Shown one piece after another: positions 40,077 to 48,749 of a stretch of DNA of 52,184 bases; position 1 is the stretch's first letter; each line of letters starts with the position of its first letter. Source of the stretch: JAEUMY01 sp031394355 (GTDB lineage: Bacteria > Pseudomonadota > Gammaproteobacteria > Burkholderiales > Usitatibacteraceae); contig JANNSU010000045.1 in NCBI GenBank assembly GCA_031394355.1, positions 1-52,184 on the forward strand. Reading direction: 5' to 3'. A program made the position numbers and the translations under genes. Under the pieces are notes generated by a model, which did not search any database, was not told the DNA's origin, and was given only the letters and a program-made list of their open reading frames with translations.

Positions 40077-42245
40077 CTATCGCCCCGCCATCGTCCCCGA
40101 CATCAAATCAATGCTCGGTGGCTGCTCGCGGGCGATGGTGATCTCGTTTTCGCGCGGATGGACCGCGAGCCCGCCACCCAGCGTGGTGGGCACAACATGG
40201 CTCACGGTCGTGACGGCGCTGCTTTTCAGGTCATGCCGTTTCAGCTTCCGCTCCGCGCGCAAGCCTTCAACAAAGTAGAGACCACCATCGGTCAGCGCCC
40301 AGTGATCGTCGTGGCGATCGCCCATGGGCAGTCGCTTCAGCTCGCAGGACTGGCCGTCCGGCGAACAGACCGTGATGCCCTGTAATCCTGTCTGGGTGAA
40401 CGCGATACGATCGCGGTTCAGTTGTACGTCCCCGACCAGCGGCGTGGGCAGGCGTTCCTGTTTGCCTGGCGTGCGCGATTGGTCCAGCGGTGCGCGAAAG
40501 AGCCGCATCAGACGCGCCTCGCGCTCACCCACATACAGCCAGCGGCCATCGCGACTTTCGCTGGCGAAGCTCACGTTGTCGCCCAGCGGCAAGACGGTTG
40601 ACGCACCATCAGCCAGGCTGATGCGCACGGCCTGCTGCGGCGCGGACTTATCGGCCGCAGTCTGCAAGCGGATTGCGTAGACCGACTTGCCATCGGCACT
40701 CCAGGCCGGGCGCATGTAGCGATGCGTGTCCGGCAGCGCGAGCTTCTTCGCCTCGCCCCCCGCAGCGGACACATAGATTGCCTCCACACCTTCGCGGTTC
40801 GAGACAAATGCGAGCATGGCGCCATCCGGCGAATAGACTGGCTGACTGGTGTAGCGGGTTGAAGCGTGCATCTGCTCCGGCTTCGCGGCTTCACCGATGC
40901 CGAGGGGAATACGAAACAGATTCGCCTGGAAAATGGCGTTCTCATAGACCACCCGACCACCCGCCAGATCTGGTGCCCGGGCACCGCGCGCACCCAGCAG
41001 CCGGCCCATGCCGTCGCGTACATCGAGCCAGTTGAGCGCGCGGAACCCGAACCAATCGGCCGCCACCAGCAAGGCACGGCCATCGGGCACCCAGGCGAGG
41101 CCATACGTGAGGCCGGAGAGCGGGCTCAGTTTGCGGAGCTCCCCGCCTGACGCCGGAATCAGCCAGATGGAACGCGCCGAACTGTTGCCGCGCACGAACG
41201 CGATCTGCGATCCATCGGGGCTGAAGCGGGGCAGCGAATCCTCGCCGTCGCCCGAGCCCGGCGTGGTCAACTGGCGGTCCGTGCCTGTCGCAAGCTCTGT
41301 CAACGCAAGGCCTGCCGGGAAGCTGTCGCGATGCGATCTGGACCGCACCAACCACTTGCCGTCCGGAGAAACGTCGATGCGCGACGGCTCGTCCCGAACG
41401 CAAGCTGCGATGTCGCGCGTGCCCTCGGCCGTTACCTGCCGCAACGTGCAGCCGCTTCCCACCAGTGCGCGATAGACCACACCAACGCCATCCGGCATGA
41501 AGACACCGCTGGTCACATCCTCACCCGCATCACTCACCCGCTTCGGCGCGGGCAACCGAGGGTCGTGCAACATCAGCGCGGCACTGCCCTCCTCGACAAG
41601 GATGTAGAGCACCCGCTTGCCATCGGGTGACAAGCGCGGGCTGACTTCTAGCCCCGGACTCGCGGTCAGGGGCTTGGCCTCGCGCAGTGCCAACTCGATG
41701 GCTTGCTCAAAGTTCGGCGCGTCGCGCTTGGAGCCAGGCTGCTTCAGCGTGACGATGAGTGCGGCCGTTGCCACCATCAACACGGCCAACCCGACAGCCG
41801 TCCAGACGGGCCAATGCGCCCTGCGCCGGGTAGCTGGCGTGGTTTCAAGGGCTGGCAATGCATCGGGCAATGATTCCACCGCCACGGCAGCGATCAGTCG
41901 ATAGCCAGACTTCGGAATGGTTTCGATGTAGCGCGGCGTGCGCGAGTCATCTCCCAGCGCGCCGCGCAGGTCGGCAATGGCACGGGACAGCACTTCGTCA
42001 TTGACCATGCGCCGCGACCAGACCTCGTCAATCAAGGTCTCGCGGGACACCACGGCACCGGGTGCCTGCGCCAATCGCACCAGCAACGCCATGAGCCGCG
42101 GCTCGATCCGGGAGACGCCACCATCGGCAGCGATGAGCTCGTTTGCGGTCACATCCAGCTTGAAGTCGCCGACCAGAAGCCGACCCTGCCGCGCCGGTGC
42201 GGGCGCGGTGACGGGTACAGGTGCGGCGTCAGTGGGCTGGCTCAT
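40077..42245 (-). CDS. CadC-like winged-helix regulator with periplasmic PD40 propeller
   Basis: A 722-residue one-component membrane regulator. The cytoplasmic OmpR/PhoB-type winged helix at about 22-118 (RLLVGDFKLDVTANELIAADGG, VVSRETLIDEVW, VNDEVLSRAIADLRGALGDD, RYIETIPKSGYRLIA) lacks a receiver. One membrane helix at 146-166 follows. The periplasmic 550 residues are TolB/WD40-like PD40 repeats (LSPDGKRVLYI, VSPDGKWLVRSR, FSPDGSQIAFVRG, YSPDGAMLAFVSN, WSADGKSVYAI). Family knowledge: CadC/ToxR-type proteins couple periplasmic sensing to promoter binding. The signal is unknown. Confidence 0.93.
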   Translation of the reverse strand: MSQPTDAAPVPVTAPAPARQGRLLVGDFKLDVTANELIAADGGVSRIEPRLMALLVRLAQAPGAVVSRETLIDEVWSRRMVNDEVLSRAIADLRGALGDDSRTPRYIETIPKSGYRLIAAVAVESLPDALPALETTPATRRRAHWPVWTAVGLAVLMVATAALIVTLKQPGSKRDAPNFEQAIELALREAKPLTASPGLEVSPRLSPDGKRVLYILVEEGSAALMLHDPRLPAPKRVSDAGEDVTSGVFMPDGVGVVYRALVGSGCTLRQVTAEGTRDIAACVRDEPSRIDVSPDGKWLVRSRSHRDSFPAGLALTELATGTDRQLTTPGSGDGEDSLPRFSPDGSQIAFVRGNSSARSIWLIPASGGELRKLSPLSGLTYGLAWVPDGRALLVAADWFGFRALNWLDVRDGMGRLLGARGARAPDLAGGRVVYENAIFQANLFRIPLGIGEAAKPEQMHASTRYTSQPVYSPDGAMLAFVSNREGVEAIYVSAAGGEAKKLALPDTHRYMRPAWSADGKSVYAIRLQTAADKSAPQQAVRISLADGASTVLPLGDNVSFASESRDGRWLYVGEREARLMRLFRAPLDQSRTPGKQERLPTPLVGDVQLNRDRIAFTQTGLQGITVCSPDGQSCELKRLPMGDRHDDHWALTDGGLYFVEGLRAERKLKRHDLKSSAVTTVSHVVPTTLGGGLAVHPRENEITIAREQPPSIDLMSGTMAGR

Positions 42246-42380
42246 GCGTTGAGAATCAGGGGCTTGGAGATGTCAAACAATGGGGAAGCATATCCGGAAA
42301 CAAAAGGGAGGATTTCCTCATGACGCCAAGGCACGGTTTGGCGAAAGTCGCAGCTGTCTTCCCACACCAGGAGTCCTGCC

Positions 42381-43763
42381 ATGACTTGTTTCTCTCCCGT
42401 CCGCGCCGGCGCAAGCCTTGCCGGCGTCCATCTCGCGATAGCCACCGTCATCCTCGCCTTTCTGCTGGCCGGAGCCGCGGCGCCTGCGTTCGGCCAAAGC
42501 ACCTGCGGCGGCAAGCTGCTCGTGAGCGGCTACTTCAGCAACAACGTTCACATTTACGATGCCTGCACGGGCGCGCACCTGCAGAACCTCGATACCAACA
42601 GCCGCATCAGCGGCCCGCAGGCGTTGCGCATCGGCCCGGATGGTGCCTTGCATGTGGTCAGCGAAAACTCGTCGCGCATCCTGCGCTACCGTGCCGACAC
42701 CTTTGAATTCCTCGGCGAGTTCATCGCAGTCGCCAATGGCACCGCACCCACAGGCCTCACATTTGGCCCCTCTGGCGAAGTGTATGTCGGCGGCTACAGC
42801 AGCGACGATGTGAAGCGGTACAACCCCGACGGCAAGTCGCCCACGCGCGCCGTGACGGCGAATGCCTCCGGCATCAACGGCCCGGACAACGGGCTGCTCT
42901 TTGCGCCGGACGGCAAGCTGTATGTGCCCGGCTACGACTCCAACAGCGTCATCCGGCTTGACCCGGCTACAGGTCTCACCTCCGTCGCCATCGGTGCCCA
43001 GGCCAATGGCCTGCGCGGCAGCCGCGGCATCCTTGCGGACCGCGACAACCAGCACTTGTGGATCACCGGCGAACTTTCCGGCCAGCTGTTGAAATACAAC
43101 ATGGCGAGTGGCAATGTCCAGATCGTCGCGAGCGGGCTGAATCGACCCACCGGCATCGAGAACGGGCTCAACAATGAACTCCTGCTCATCAATGCCGAAT
43201 CTGTGGTCACCGTGAATCCTGCAAGCGGCGCGCTGGGCAACACCATTGTCCCGTTGGGTCGAGGCGGCCTCCAGGGCCCCACCTTCGTCCTGCTGCTCCG
43301 CAATGAGCAGGCCAAGCCGCCGGTCGACACGACCCAGATCGGCTCGCAGTTCTGGCTGTCCGGTGCCACCACCCTCGCTGGCAATGTGTTGGACTTTCCG
43401 GATTTGCAGAGCGCCAATGGCGCCTTGTTCGGTACCGCCTTTCGCGCAACCGACGTGCAACGCAAGCGCTGGGGCCGCATGCGCATCGAATTCACCAGCT
43501 GCAACACGGCAAACTTCAGCTGGCAATCGGATGAAACCAATTCCGCAGGATTCGGCAGCGGCAGCTATCCGATCTCGCGCGTCGTCAACACCGAGGCCAC
43601 CACACGCTGCCAGCAGCAGGGCTTCGCTGCGGCGGACAAGTCGTGGATGGTGGGTGCCTGGTGGGGCGGCGATACACGCTCGGGAGAAGGCATCCTGCTG
43701 GATCACCGTGTGAGCGACGGGGTGACCTTCGCGGCGTGGTTCACGTTCAGGCCGACACGTTGA
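42381..43763 (+). CDS. Secreted NHL/SMP-30-like beta-propeller with C-terminal extra domain
   Basis: A 460-residue exported protein; AGGAG precedes the ATG. Signal peptide through AAAPAFGQ. Residues about 45-310 are propeller blades (LLVSGYFSNNVHIYD, GPQALRIGPDGALHVVSENSSRILRY, GLTFGPSGEVYVGGYSSDDVKRY, GLLFAPDGKLYVPGYDSNSVIRLDP). Residues about 325-460 form a second domain (FWLSGATTLAGNV, RMRIEFTSCNTANFSW, SWMVGAWWGGDTRSGEGILLDH), the W..RSGEG signature of a small beta domain repeated in some proteobacterial secreted proteins. Ligand or substrate not deducible. Divergent from the CadC-like gene, so possibly its target; that is speculative. Confidence 0.82.
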   Translation: MTCFSPVRAGASLAGVHLAIATVILAFLLAGAAAPAFGQSTCGGKLLVSGYFSNNVHIYDACTGAHLQNLDTNSRISGPQALRIGPDGALHVVSENSSRILRYRADTFEFLGEFIAVANGTAPTGLTFGPSGEVYVGGYSSDDVKRYNPDGKSPTRAVTANASGINGPDNGLLFAPDGKLYVPGYDSNSVIRLDPATGLTSVAIGAQANGLRGSRGILADRDNQHLWITGELSGQLLKYNMASGNVQIVASGLNRPTGIENGLNNELLLINAESVVTVNPASGALGNTIVPLGRGGLQGPTFVLLLRNEQAKPPVDTTQIGSQFWLSGATTLAGNVLDFPDLQSANGALFGTAFRATDVQRKRWGRMRIEFTSCNTANFSWQSDETNSAGFGSGSYPISRVVNTEATTRCQQQGFAAADKSWMVGAWWGGDTRSGEGILLDHRVSDGVTFAAWFTFRPTR

Positions 43764-43865
43764 AGGTTGGCTGGAGGATTTGCATGAAGCGGGCAGAGAG
43801 CACACTGCGCCACAAGCCGATGCGAAGTTTCGCAAAGGCTTGCGGTGAGCCCGTGACCTTCGGTA

Positions 43866-44252
43866 TCAGCCGAACAGCCAGCGATTCAGCAATCGTCCCG
43901 GACCGAAGGCGAAGCTACCGGCAATGATGATCCCGCCAAGATACAGGCCGATCATCGCGCTGCGGTGGGCCTTCACATCACCCCGCCGTGCCGCGAACCA
44001 GGCGGTTGGCACGGAGTAAAGCGTCAGCAGGCTGAACAGGTGGATGAAGCCGAAGTGTCCCAGGAAGCGCCACCCCACCGCAGCGGGCATGAACAAGGTC
44101 ACCACGCCGGTGATGGCCATCAGCGCCAGATACACCCTGCCCAGCGCCTTGTGGCGCGGGGTGCCTTTGTGATTGAGCATCATCCACGTCCCGATGAAAA
44201 AGGCGGGCACGATGGTGGCGAGATGCAGGTAAGTGAGTTCGAGGTAGGACAT
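43866..44252 (-). CDS. DUF2306 family membrane protein
   Basis: A 128-residue protein with four membrane helices. The ATG at 44252 has GGGAAAG upstream; six extra in-frame residues are unlikely. Family sequence: LTYLHLATIVPAFFIGTWMMLNHKGTPRHKALGRVYLALMAITG and VKAHRSAMIGLYLGGIIIAGSFAFGPGR, with conserved HLATIVPAF, KGTPxHKxxGRxY and HRxxMxGLY histidines that could ligate heme or metal. Function unknown. Confidence 0.88.
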   Translation of the reverse strand: MSYLELTYLHLATIVPAFFIGTWMMLNHKGTPRHKALGRVYLALMAITGVVTLFMPAAVGWRFLGHFGFIHLFSLLTLYSVPTAWFAARRGDVKAHRSAMIGLYLGGIIIAGSFAFGPGRLLNRWLFG

Positions 44253-44473
44253 GGGCTTTCCCGGCGGCAACTAAAGGATGCCAGACTATTCCGCCGGTGC
44301 GCCAACAGGGCCGTGCATGCGACAAGCTGCGTTGTTCAGGCGCGGCATGATGCTGAAAGGCGTGAACGGTAGTGTCCCAACGCAGCAGGACGGATACCTC
44401 GCTCACTGAACGACTTGAACTGGAGTCGGTCAGACTGCATCTATCCCGCATGTTCACGCTCCGGAAACCCCGC

Positions 44474-45523
44474 ATGACCGCCCGCCACTCCCTGCCTCAC
44501 ATTGCCTGCCTGCTCGCATTCTGCTCGCTGGGCTGCACACTCCCGGCGTACGCCCGCGAGAACCCCTCTGTCCCGGTGGCTGACACCCAGATCGCGACGC
44601 CCGCAGAAAGCCCGCACGTGGAGCCGACGCTCTACACCGCCCGCAATCTCGATTGGGTGGACGCTCTGCGCAACCGCCCGGTACCGGTGAAGCTCTATCT
44701 GCCAGCCAGAATGGAGGACGGTGCCACGCTGCCGCTCGTGCTGTTCTCGCACGGCATCGGCGGCTCACGTGAGGGCTATCGCTATCTCGGCCGGTATCTG
44801 GCCTCGATGGGCTATGCCAGCCTGCACGTCCAGCATGCCGGCAGTGATCGACAGGTGTGGACTGGCAATCCCTTCTCGCTGGTCTCGCGGCTCTCCGGTG
44901 CCGCGCAGGCAGACGAGGCGCTATCGCGGGTAGCGGACATGAAGTTCGCGCTGGACCAACTGCTGGCTGGCGACATGGGCAAGCGCATCGACATGAAGCG
45001 CATCGCCGTGGCGGGCCACTCCTACGGTGCCAACACCACGCTACTCATGGCGGGTGCCAAGGTGCCCCGCAATGGTGAAACGCTGCACCTGCGCGATCCG
45101 CGCGTCTCCGCCGCCATCATGCTGTCCGCGCCGCCGTTCTATGGCCTGGGCGACCCGGCAAAGATGCTGGCGGGCATCGACATTCCCACCCTGCACATCA
45201 CCGCCACCGGCGACGACATCAACATTCCCGGCTACTTCTCCAACGTGGACGACCGCATCGCCATCTTCAAGGCTACCGCCTCGCAGACCCAGTCACAGAA
45301 AGTATTGGCCGTATTCAAGGACGGCTCACACAGCGTTTTCACCGACCGTGCAGGCACGGGTGGCGCCGAGCTCAACCCCAAGATCAAAGTCGCCACCCGC
45401 AAGCTGGCGCTGGCGTTTCTGGATCGCGTATTCGGGCAGGAGCGCATGACGATCGATGGATGGAAGCTGGCCTACACGCCGTTGTTGGCGCGGTTTGAGG
45501 GTGGAGCAGTCCTGGCAAAGTAG
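44474..45523 (+). CDS. Alpha/beta-hydrolase lipoprotein (PAF-acetylhydrolase/dienelactone-like)
   Basis: About 349 residues from the ATG at 44474 (an ATG at 44450 is also in frame). Signal MTARHSLPHIACLLAFCSLG with lipobox Cys. Core: LPLVLFSHGIGGSREGYRYLGRYLASMGYASLHVQHAGSD with the oxyanion region, nucleophile elbow GHSYGAN, TGDDINIPGY acid region and DGSHSVFTD for the histidine. The pattern is that of secreted PAF-acetylhydrolase-like or dienelactone-like serine esterases; substrate unknown. It is followed at 12 bp by a palindrome. Confidence 0.87.
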   Translation: MTARHSLPHIACLLAFCSLGCTLPAYARENPSVPVADTQIATPAESPHVEPTLYTARNLDWVDALRNRPVPVKLYLPARMEDGATLPLVLFSHGIGGSREGYRYLGRYLASMGYASLHVQHAGSDRQVWTGNPFSLVSRLSGAAQADEALSRVADMKFALDQLLAGDMGKRIDMKRIAVAGHSYGANTTLLMAGAKVPRNGETLHLRDPRVSAAIMLSAPPFYGLGDPAKMLAGIDIPTLHITATGDDINIPGYFSNVDDRIAIFKATASQTQSQKVLAVFKDGSHSVFTDRAGTGGAELNPKIKVATRKLALAFLDRVFGQERMTIDGWKLAYTPLLARFEGGAVLAK

Positions 45524-45534
45524 TCGGCATGGCT

Positions 45535-45546
45535 GCGAATATTCGC
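45535..45546. repeat. GCGAATATTCGC palindrome after alpha/beta-hydrolase gene
   Basis: Eleven bases separate it from the TAG of the hydrolase gene, on the plus-strand 3' side. Confidence 0.95.
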
Positions 45547-45652
45547 AAGCGCCAGGGGAGCCGAGTTTCTCGTGACGCAGTCTTCAGTGATTCAAATCAA
45601 TTCGCCCGTCCTTCGGCCGATCAATCTGTGGTGGAATCCTTCCTTTAATACC

Positions 45653-46072
45653 ATGACCCTTCACAAGCTTCCTGGTCACGCTCGCGCCGCCAGCGGCATG
45701 GAATGGGTCATCTTCCGCAAGCTGCCCGGCATCCTGTTGGGCGGCCTGGTGCTCATCGGCGGCATCACTTCCGCATTCCACGTCTGGCCACCAGGGGACA
45801 GCACCTCGGAATCGGCCAAGCAGTTGCTCAGCATTGATTTCTTCGCAATCGGGCTAGCGGTCGTGCATCTCACTGCTGTCGGCACCATCGCCATAGGCTG
45901 CGTGGTGGTGATGATCATGAAGGGTCCTGCCTATGTGGCTGATGGTATCCCGCTGGTGGATGCTGATTCGCCAGAGGAGGCGGATGAAGTGCTGCGGCGG
46001 GCAGCGGAGGCCGACGAGGCTGCGAACAAGACCACGGCAGCGGAACGCACAAAAGAGAACGAGCCCGGCTGA
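45653..46072 (+). CDS. Small two-helix membrane protein
   Basis: A 139-residue protein with hydrophobic segments at about 26-45 (LPGILLGGLVLIGGITSAF) and 65-90 (FFAIGLAVVHLTAVGTIAIGCVVVMIM). An acidic C-terminal tail follows (DADSPEEADEVLRRAAEADEAANKTTAAERTKENEPG). The chosen ATG at 45653 and the alternative at 45698 both lack a good ribosome site. Family not recognised; it might be an accessory subunit of a membrane complex, but nothing nearby supports that. Confidence 0.68.
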   Translation: MTLHKLPGHARAASGMEWVIFRKLPGILLGGLVLIGGITSAFHVWPPGDSTSESAKQLLSIDFFAIGLAVVHLTAVGTIAIGCVVVMIMKGPAYVADGIPLVDADSPEEADEVLRRAAEADEAANKTTAAERTKENEPG

Positions 46073-46115
46073 ATCACGCAATCTGATTCAGAACGAACAC
46101 CGGACCCTCATTGGT

Positions 46116-46135
46116 GGTTGCGAATATTCGCAACC
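46116..46135. repeat. 20-bp palindrome GGTTGCGAATATTCGCAACC
   Basis: Perfect 20-bp symmetry around the core 46120-46131, 44 bases after the stop of the small membrane-protein gene and 100 bases before the patatin gene. Confidence 0.95.
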
Positions 46136-46234
46136 GTTGCGGCGCCATCGGGTGGGGACGCATCGCCCGGGTGTCATCAACTCGTCACGGCCGCTACACA
46201 AACTCTCCACCCACATCATTGAGGGGAGCTGCAC

Positions 46235-47398
46235 ATGGATTCACAGACACGCGGCAGCCGGGTCCGCGGCGGACAGACCATCGCGCGCCCGCCACGTTGC
46301 CAGCGCATTGCACTGGTGTTGCAGGGGGGCGGTGCGCTGGGGGCGTATCAGGCCGGCGTGTATGAGGCGCTGCACGTATCAGGACTGGAGCCGGACTGGG
46401 TATCCGGCGTATCCATCGGTGCCATCAATGCCGCCCTCATCGCGGGCAACCCGCCCGAGCGCCGGCTGGAGCGGCTGCGCACGTTCTGGGAGCGCATCAC
46501 CTCGCGCAAGATCTGGTATCACACGCCGGACGGCGACAGCTACCGCCAGGCGCGCAATGCCACCAGCTCGCTTTTCACCGTCACCATGGGGCAGCCGGGC
46601 TTCTTCTCCCCGCGCGTGCCCGGCCCGTGGTCCAGCGCCACCGGCGCCAAGAATGCGACCAGCTACTACGACACGGCACCGCTCCGCGAAACGCTGCTGG
46701 AGCTGGTGGACTTCGATCTGCTGAATTCCGAGGCCGTGCATTTCTCGGTGGGTGCCGTGAACGTGCGCAGCGGCAACTTCGTCTACTTCGACAACAAGAA
46801 GGAAATCATCGAGCCGGAGCACATCATGGCCAGCGGCGCGCTGCCGCCGGCGCTGCCGATGGTGAAGATCGGCACGGACTATTTCTGGGATGGCGGCATC
46901 GTCTCGAACACGCCGCTGCAGCATCTGCTGGACCAGGAAGACAGCCTCAACTCGCTGGTGTTCCAGGTGGATCTCTTCAATGCACGCGGCAACCTGCCGC
47001 GCGACATGCACGACGTGATGGCTCGCCACAAGGACATCATGTATTCCTCGCGCACTCGCTACAACACCGACATCTTCAAGCGCCTGCACCTGTGGAAATC
47101 CCGTCTCAAGGCAGCGCTCGATCGGGTGCCGGAAGCGGAACTTTCAGACGAGGACAGGCGCATCAAGGAGGAGCTGGAGCACCAGCCGGAAATGACCATC
47201 CTGCAGCTCATCTACCAGCAGCAATCCTACGAAGGCCACGCCAAGGACCACGAGTTCTCCGGCACCTCGATGCGCGAACACTGGATCACCGGATTCGAGG
47301 ACACGCACCGCACGCTACTGCGCAAGGACTGGCTCGTCATCCCGCCACCGGGCGGGGGGATCGTCGTCTACGACGTGCACCGGGAGTATGAGCGGTAG
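46235..47398 (+). CDS. Patatin-like phospholipase with DUF3734-type C terminus
   Basis: A 387-residue cytoplasmic lipid hydrolase. GGGGAG precedes the ATG. Oxyanion loop LVLQGGGALGAYQAGVYEAL, nucleophile elbow GVSIGAINAALIAG (Ser in GxSxG, about residue 60) and catalytic Asp in FWDGGIVSNTPL (DGG) make a complete Ser-Asp dyad. C-terminal 120 residues (HDVMARHKDIMYSSRTRYNT, FSGTSMREHWITGFEDTHRTL) match the DUF3734 extension often found with patatins in polyhydroxyalkanoate-type bacteria. Acts on membrane or storage lipids; exact substrate unknown. Confidence 0.94.
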   Translation: MDSQTRGSRVRGGQTIARPPRCQRIALVLQGGGALGAYQAGVYEALHVSGLEPDWVSGVSIGAINAALIAGNPPERRLERLRTFWERITSRKIWYHTPDGDSYRQARNATSSLFTVTMGQPGFFSPRVPGPWSSATGAKNATSYYDTAPLRETLLELVDFDLLNSEAVHFSVGAVNVRSGNFVYFDNKKEIIEPEHIMASGALPPALPMVKIGTDYFWDGGIVSNTPLQHLLDQEDSLNSLVFQVDLFNARGNLPRDMHDVMARHKDIMYSSRTRYNTDIFKRLHLWKSRLKAALDRVPEAELSDEDRRIKEELEHQPEMTILQLIYQQQSYEGHAKDHEFSGTSMREHWITGFEDTHRTLLRKDWLVIPPPGGGIVVYDVHREYER

Positions 47399-47452
47399 CG
47401 GCGCGGGACCGCGAGCATGAGTACCGGTGCCCTCGCCAACGGCGTGGCCGTT

Positions 47453-47464
47453 GCGAATATTCGC
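47453..47464. repeat. GCGAATATTCGC palindrome after patatin gene
   Basis: Fifty-four bases past the patatin stop; preceded by GCCGTT and followed 57 bases later by an imperfect copy. Confidence 0.95.
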
Positions 47465-47521
47465 AGGGACGTGATGGACAGATGCATCACACCAGGCTCC
47501 TCATGTTTAGACCCCGTCATT

Positions 47522-47533
47522 GCGAATACTCGC
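47522..47533. repeat. Palindrome copy with one mismatch (GCGAATACTCGC)
   Basis: Preceded by CAT and followed by AAGCC, about 70 bases upstream of the histone-like gene promoter. Confidence 0.85.
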
Positions 47534-47603
47534 AAGCCGAATCGAGCGCGCGCCCATACGCCTTCCCCACTTGCCGCACCCTTCCAGCCGATACTGAAAG
47601 GGC

Positions 47604-47637
47604 TTGACTACTAACAGTGTATACGGTGTACACTGTT
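47604..47637 (+). promoter_or_regulatory. Promoter with 9-bp inverted-repeat operator for the histone-like gene
   Basis: TTGACT at 47604 is a good -35; with 17 bp the -10 would be TGTACA (47627), a weak match. A perfect inverted repeat AACAGTGTA-TACGGTG-TACACTGTT (47613-47637) occupies the spacer and -10, an ideal place for a repressor or for autoregulation by the encoded DNA-binding protein. Confidence 0.55.
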
Positions 47638-47678
47638 ATGAATGCCCCGAATTCCGGGGCTCAATGAGGAGACCTTCA

Positions 47679-48380
47679 GTGATCGAAACCGTTCCCAAGA
47701 CTGCGGCCAGCACCGCCGAAGCAAAACCCGCCGCAGACAACTCCGCCGCATCGAAACCCGCTGCAACAAAGGCCACCGCAAGGAAACCGGCCACCAGGAA
47801 GCCGGCCGCGAAGAAGGCTGCGGTGAAGAAACCTGCTGCTAAGAAAACGACCGCGAAGAAACCCGCTACGAAGAAAACGACCACGAAGACGCCCGCTTCA
47901 AAGAAAGCAGTTGCGAAGAAGGTTGCCGCGAAAATGCCTGCCGCGAAGAAAGCTGCCGTAACGAAGCCCGCAGCGAACAAGTCCACCGCGAAGAAGCCCG
48001 CAGCAAAGAAGCCCGCTGCCAAGACCGCGAAAGCCGCGAAACTGCCAAAGGCATCGACCACCCCGAAGGGCTCAAAGCCCAAGACCACAACGGTAGCCAA
48101 GCAGCCGAAGGTGACGATCAAGGCCAAAGTCGTCAAAGCAGCCAAAGCCAAACGGCCCGCCAAGAAGGAAAAAACGGTGCGCGACAGCTTCAACATGCCC
48201 GCGGCCGATTACGCGCTCATCGGCGTACTGAAGAAGCGTGCATTGGCAGCCGCCGTGGAAATCAAGAAGAGCGAGCTGCTGCGCGCCGGCCTGAAAATGC
48301 TGTCAGCGCTCAGCGACGAAGCGCTCAAGGTGGCACTCGCTGCCGTCCCGGCCATCAAGACCGGTCGTCCCAAGAAGTAA
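47679..48380 (+). CDS. Histone H1-like / AlgP-like lysine-alanine-rich DNA-binding protein
   Basis: A 233-residue basic protein, presumably a nucleoid-associated protein. I chose GTG at 47679, eight bases after AGGAG; an upstream ATG at 47664 would leave no ribosome site. Residues about 15-165 are KPAAKK/TAKKPA-type repeats of histone-H1 tail character. The last 65 residues form a conserved folded part (VRDSFNMPAADYALIGVLKKRALAAAVEIKKSELLRAGLKML) with ribbon-helix-helix-like spacing and a GRPKK end (AT-hook-like). Such proteins are common in Betaproteobacteria. Repeat tracts probably vary in length between strains. Confidence 0.88.
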   Translation: MIETVPKTAASTAEAKPAADNSAASKPAATKATARKPATRKPAAKKAAVKKPAAKKTTAKKPATKKTTTKTPASKKAVAKKVAAKMPAAKKAAVTKPAANKSTAKKPAAKKPAAKTAKAAKLPKASTTPKGSKPKTTTVAKQPKVTIKAKVVKAAKAKRPAKKEKTVRDSFNMPAADYALIGVLKKRALAAAVEIKKSELLRAGLKMLSALSDEALKVALAAVPAIKTGRPKK

Positions 48381-48398
48381 GCACGGCGTTTAATCGGG

Positions 48399-48438
48399 AG
48401 TCGCAACAGGTGCGGCTGACGCGGCGCCTGTTGCGACT
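48399..48438. terminator. Hairpin after the histone-like gene
   Basis: AGTCGCAACAGG and its perfect complement CCTGTTGCGACT flank a 16-base G/C-rich loop, 18 bases after the stop codon. No T tract follows, so it may stabilise the 3' end or act with Rho. It opens the 369-bp gap 48381-48749, which otherwise holds two palindromes and the direct repeat at 48638. Confidence 0.5.
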
Positions 48439-48494
48439 GATGACGGAGCGGCTGACCTGCCGCCTCATCGCAAAGCGTGACTCGTTTCAGCGGG

Positions 48495-48506
48495 GCGAAT
48501 ATTCGC
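48495..48506. repeat. GCGAATATTCGC palindrome in 3' gap of histone-like gene
   Basis: About 115 bases past the stop codon, preceded by GGG and followed by AGGGGGC. Confidence 0.95.
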
Positions 48507-48586
48507 AGGGGGCTGCAGGAATATCGAACACGGCCCCTTTTGTTCTTGCAGACCAATCTCTCAATGTGTTGTCGCCCAGGACGAAT

Positions 48587-48598
48587 CCGAATATTCGC
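48587..48598. repeat. Palindrome copy with one mismatch (CCGAATATTCGC)
   Basis: Followed after 39 bases by the direct repeat at 48638, as the perfect copy at 50719 is followed after 36 bases by the one at 50767. Confidence 0.85.
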
Positions 48599-48637
48599 GG
48601 GGTAGCGCCCCGAGAAATCCAGATGGGGCGTTGCATA

Positions 48638-48661
48638 TTGCTACATTGCTAGGCCTGACCC
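48638..48661. repeat. Direct repeat, copy 1 (TTGCTACATTGCTAG...CCTGACCC)
   Basis: 24 bp, matching 50767-50790 at all but one position. Ends 88 bases before the minus-strand stop of the TonB-C gene. Confidence 0.9.
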
Positions 48662-48749
48662 TGGCTTCTGAATTCCACAGAAAGCTTGGCGCCACGGCGG
48701 GGTTGTCCGTCCCGAATCGACGGCGATTGCAGAGCCCCTGTCGCTGCCA

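Noticed and set aside
42318..43835. 505-codon minus-strand frame opposite the propeller protein
   Set aside because: No signal peptide or domain; the plus-strand gene has AGGAG, signal peptide and blade motifs.
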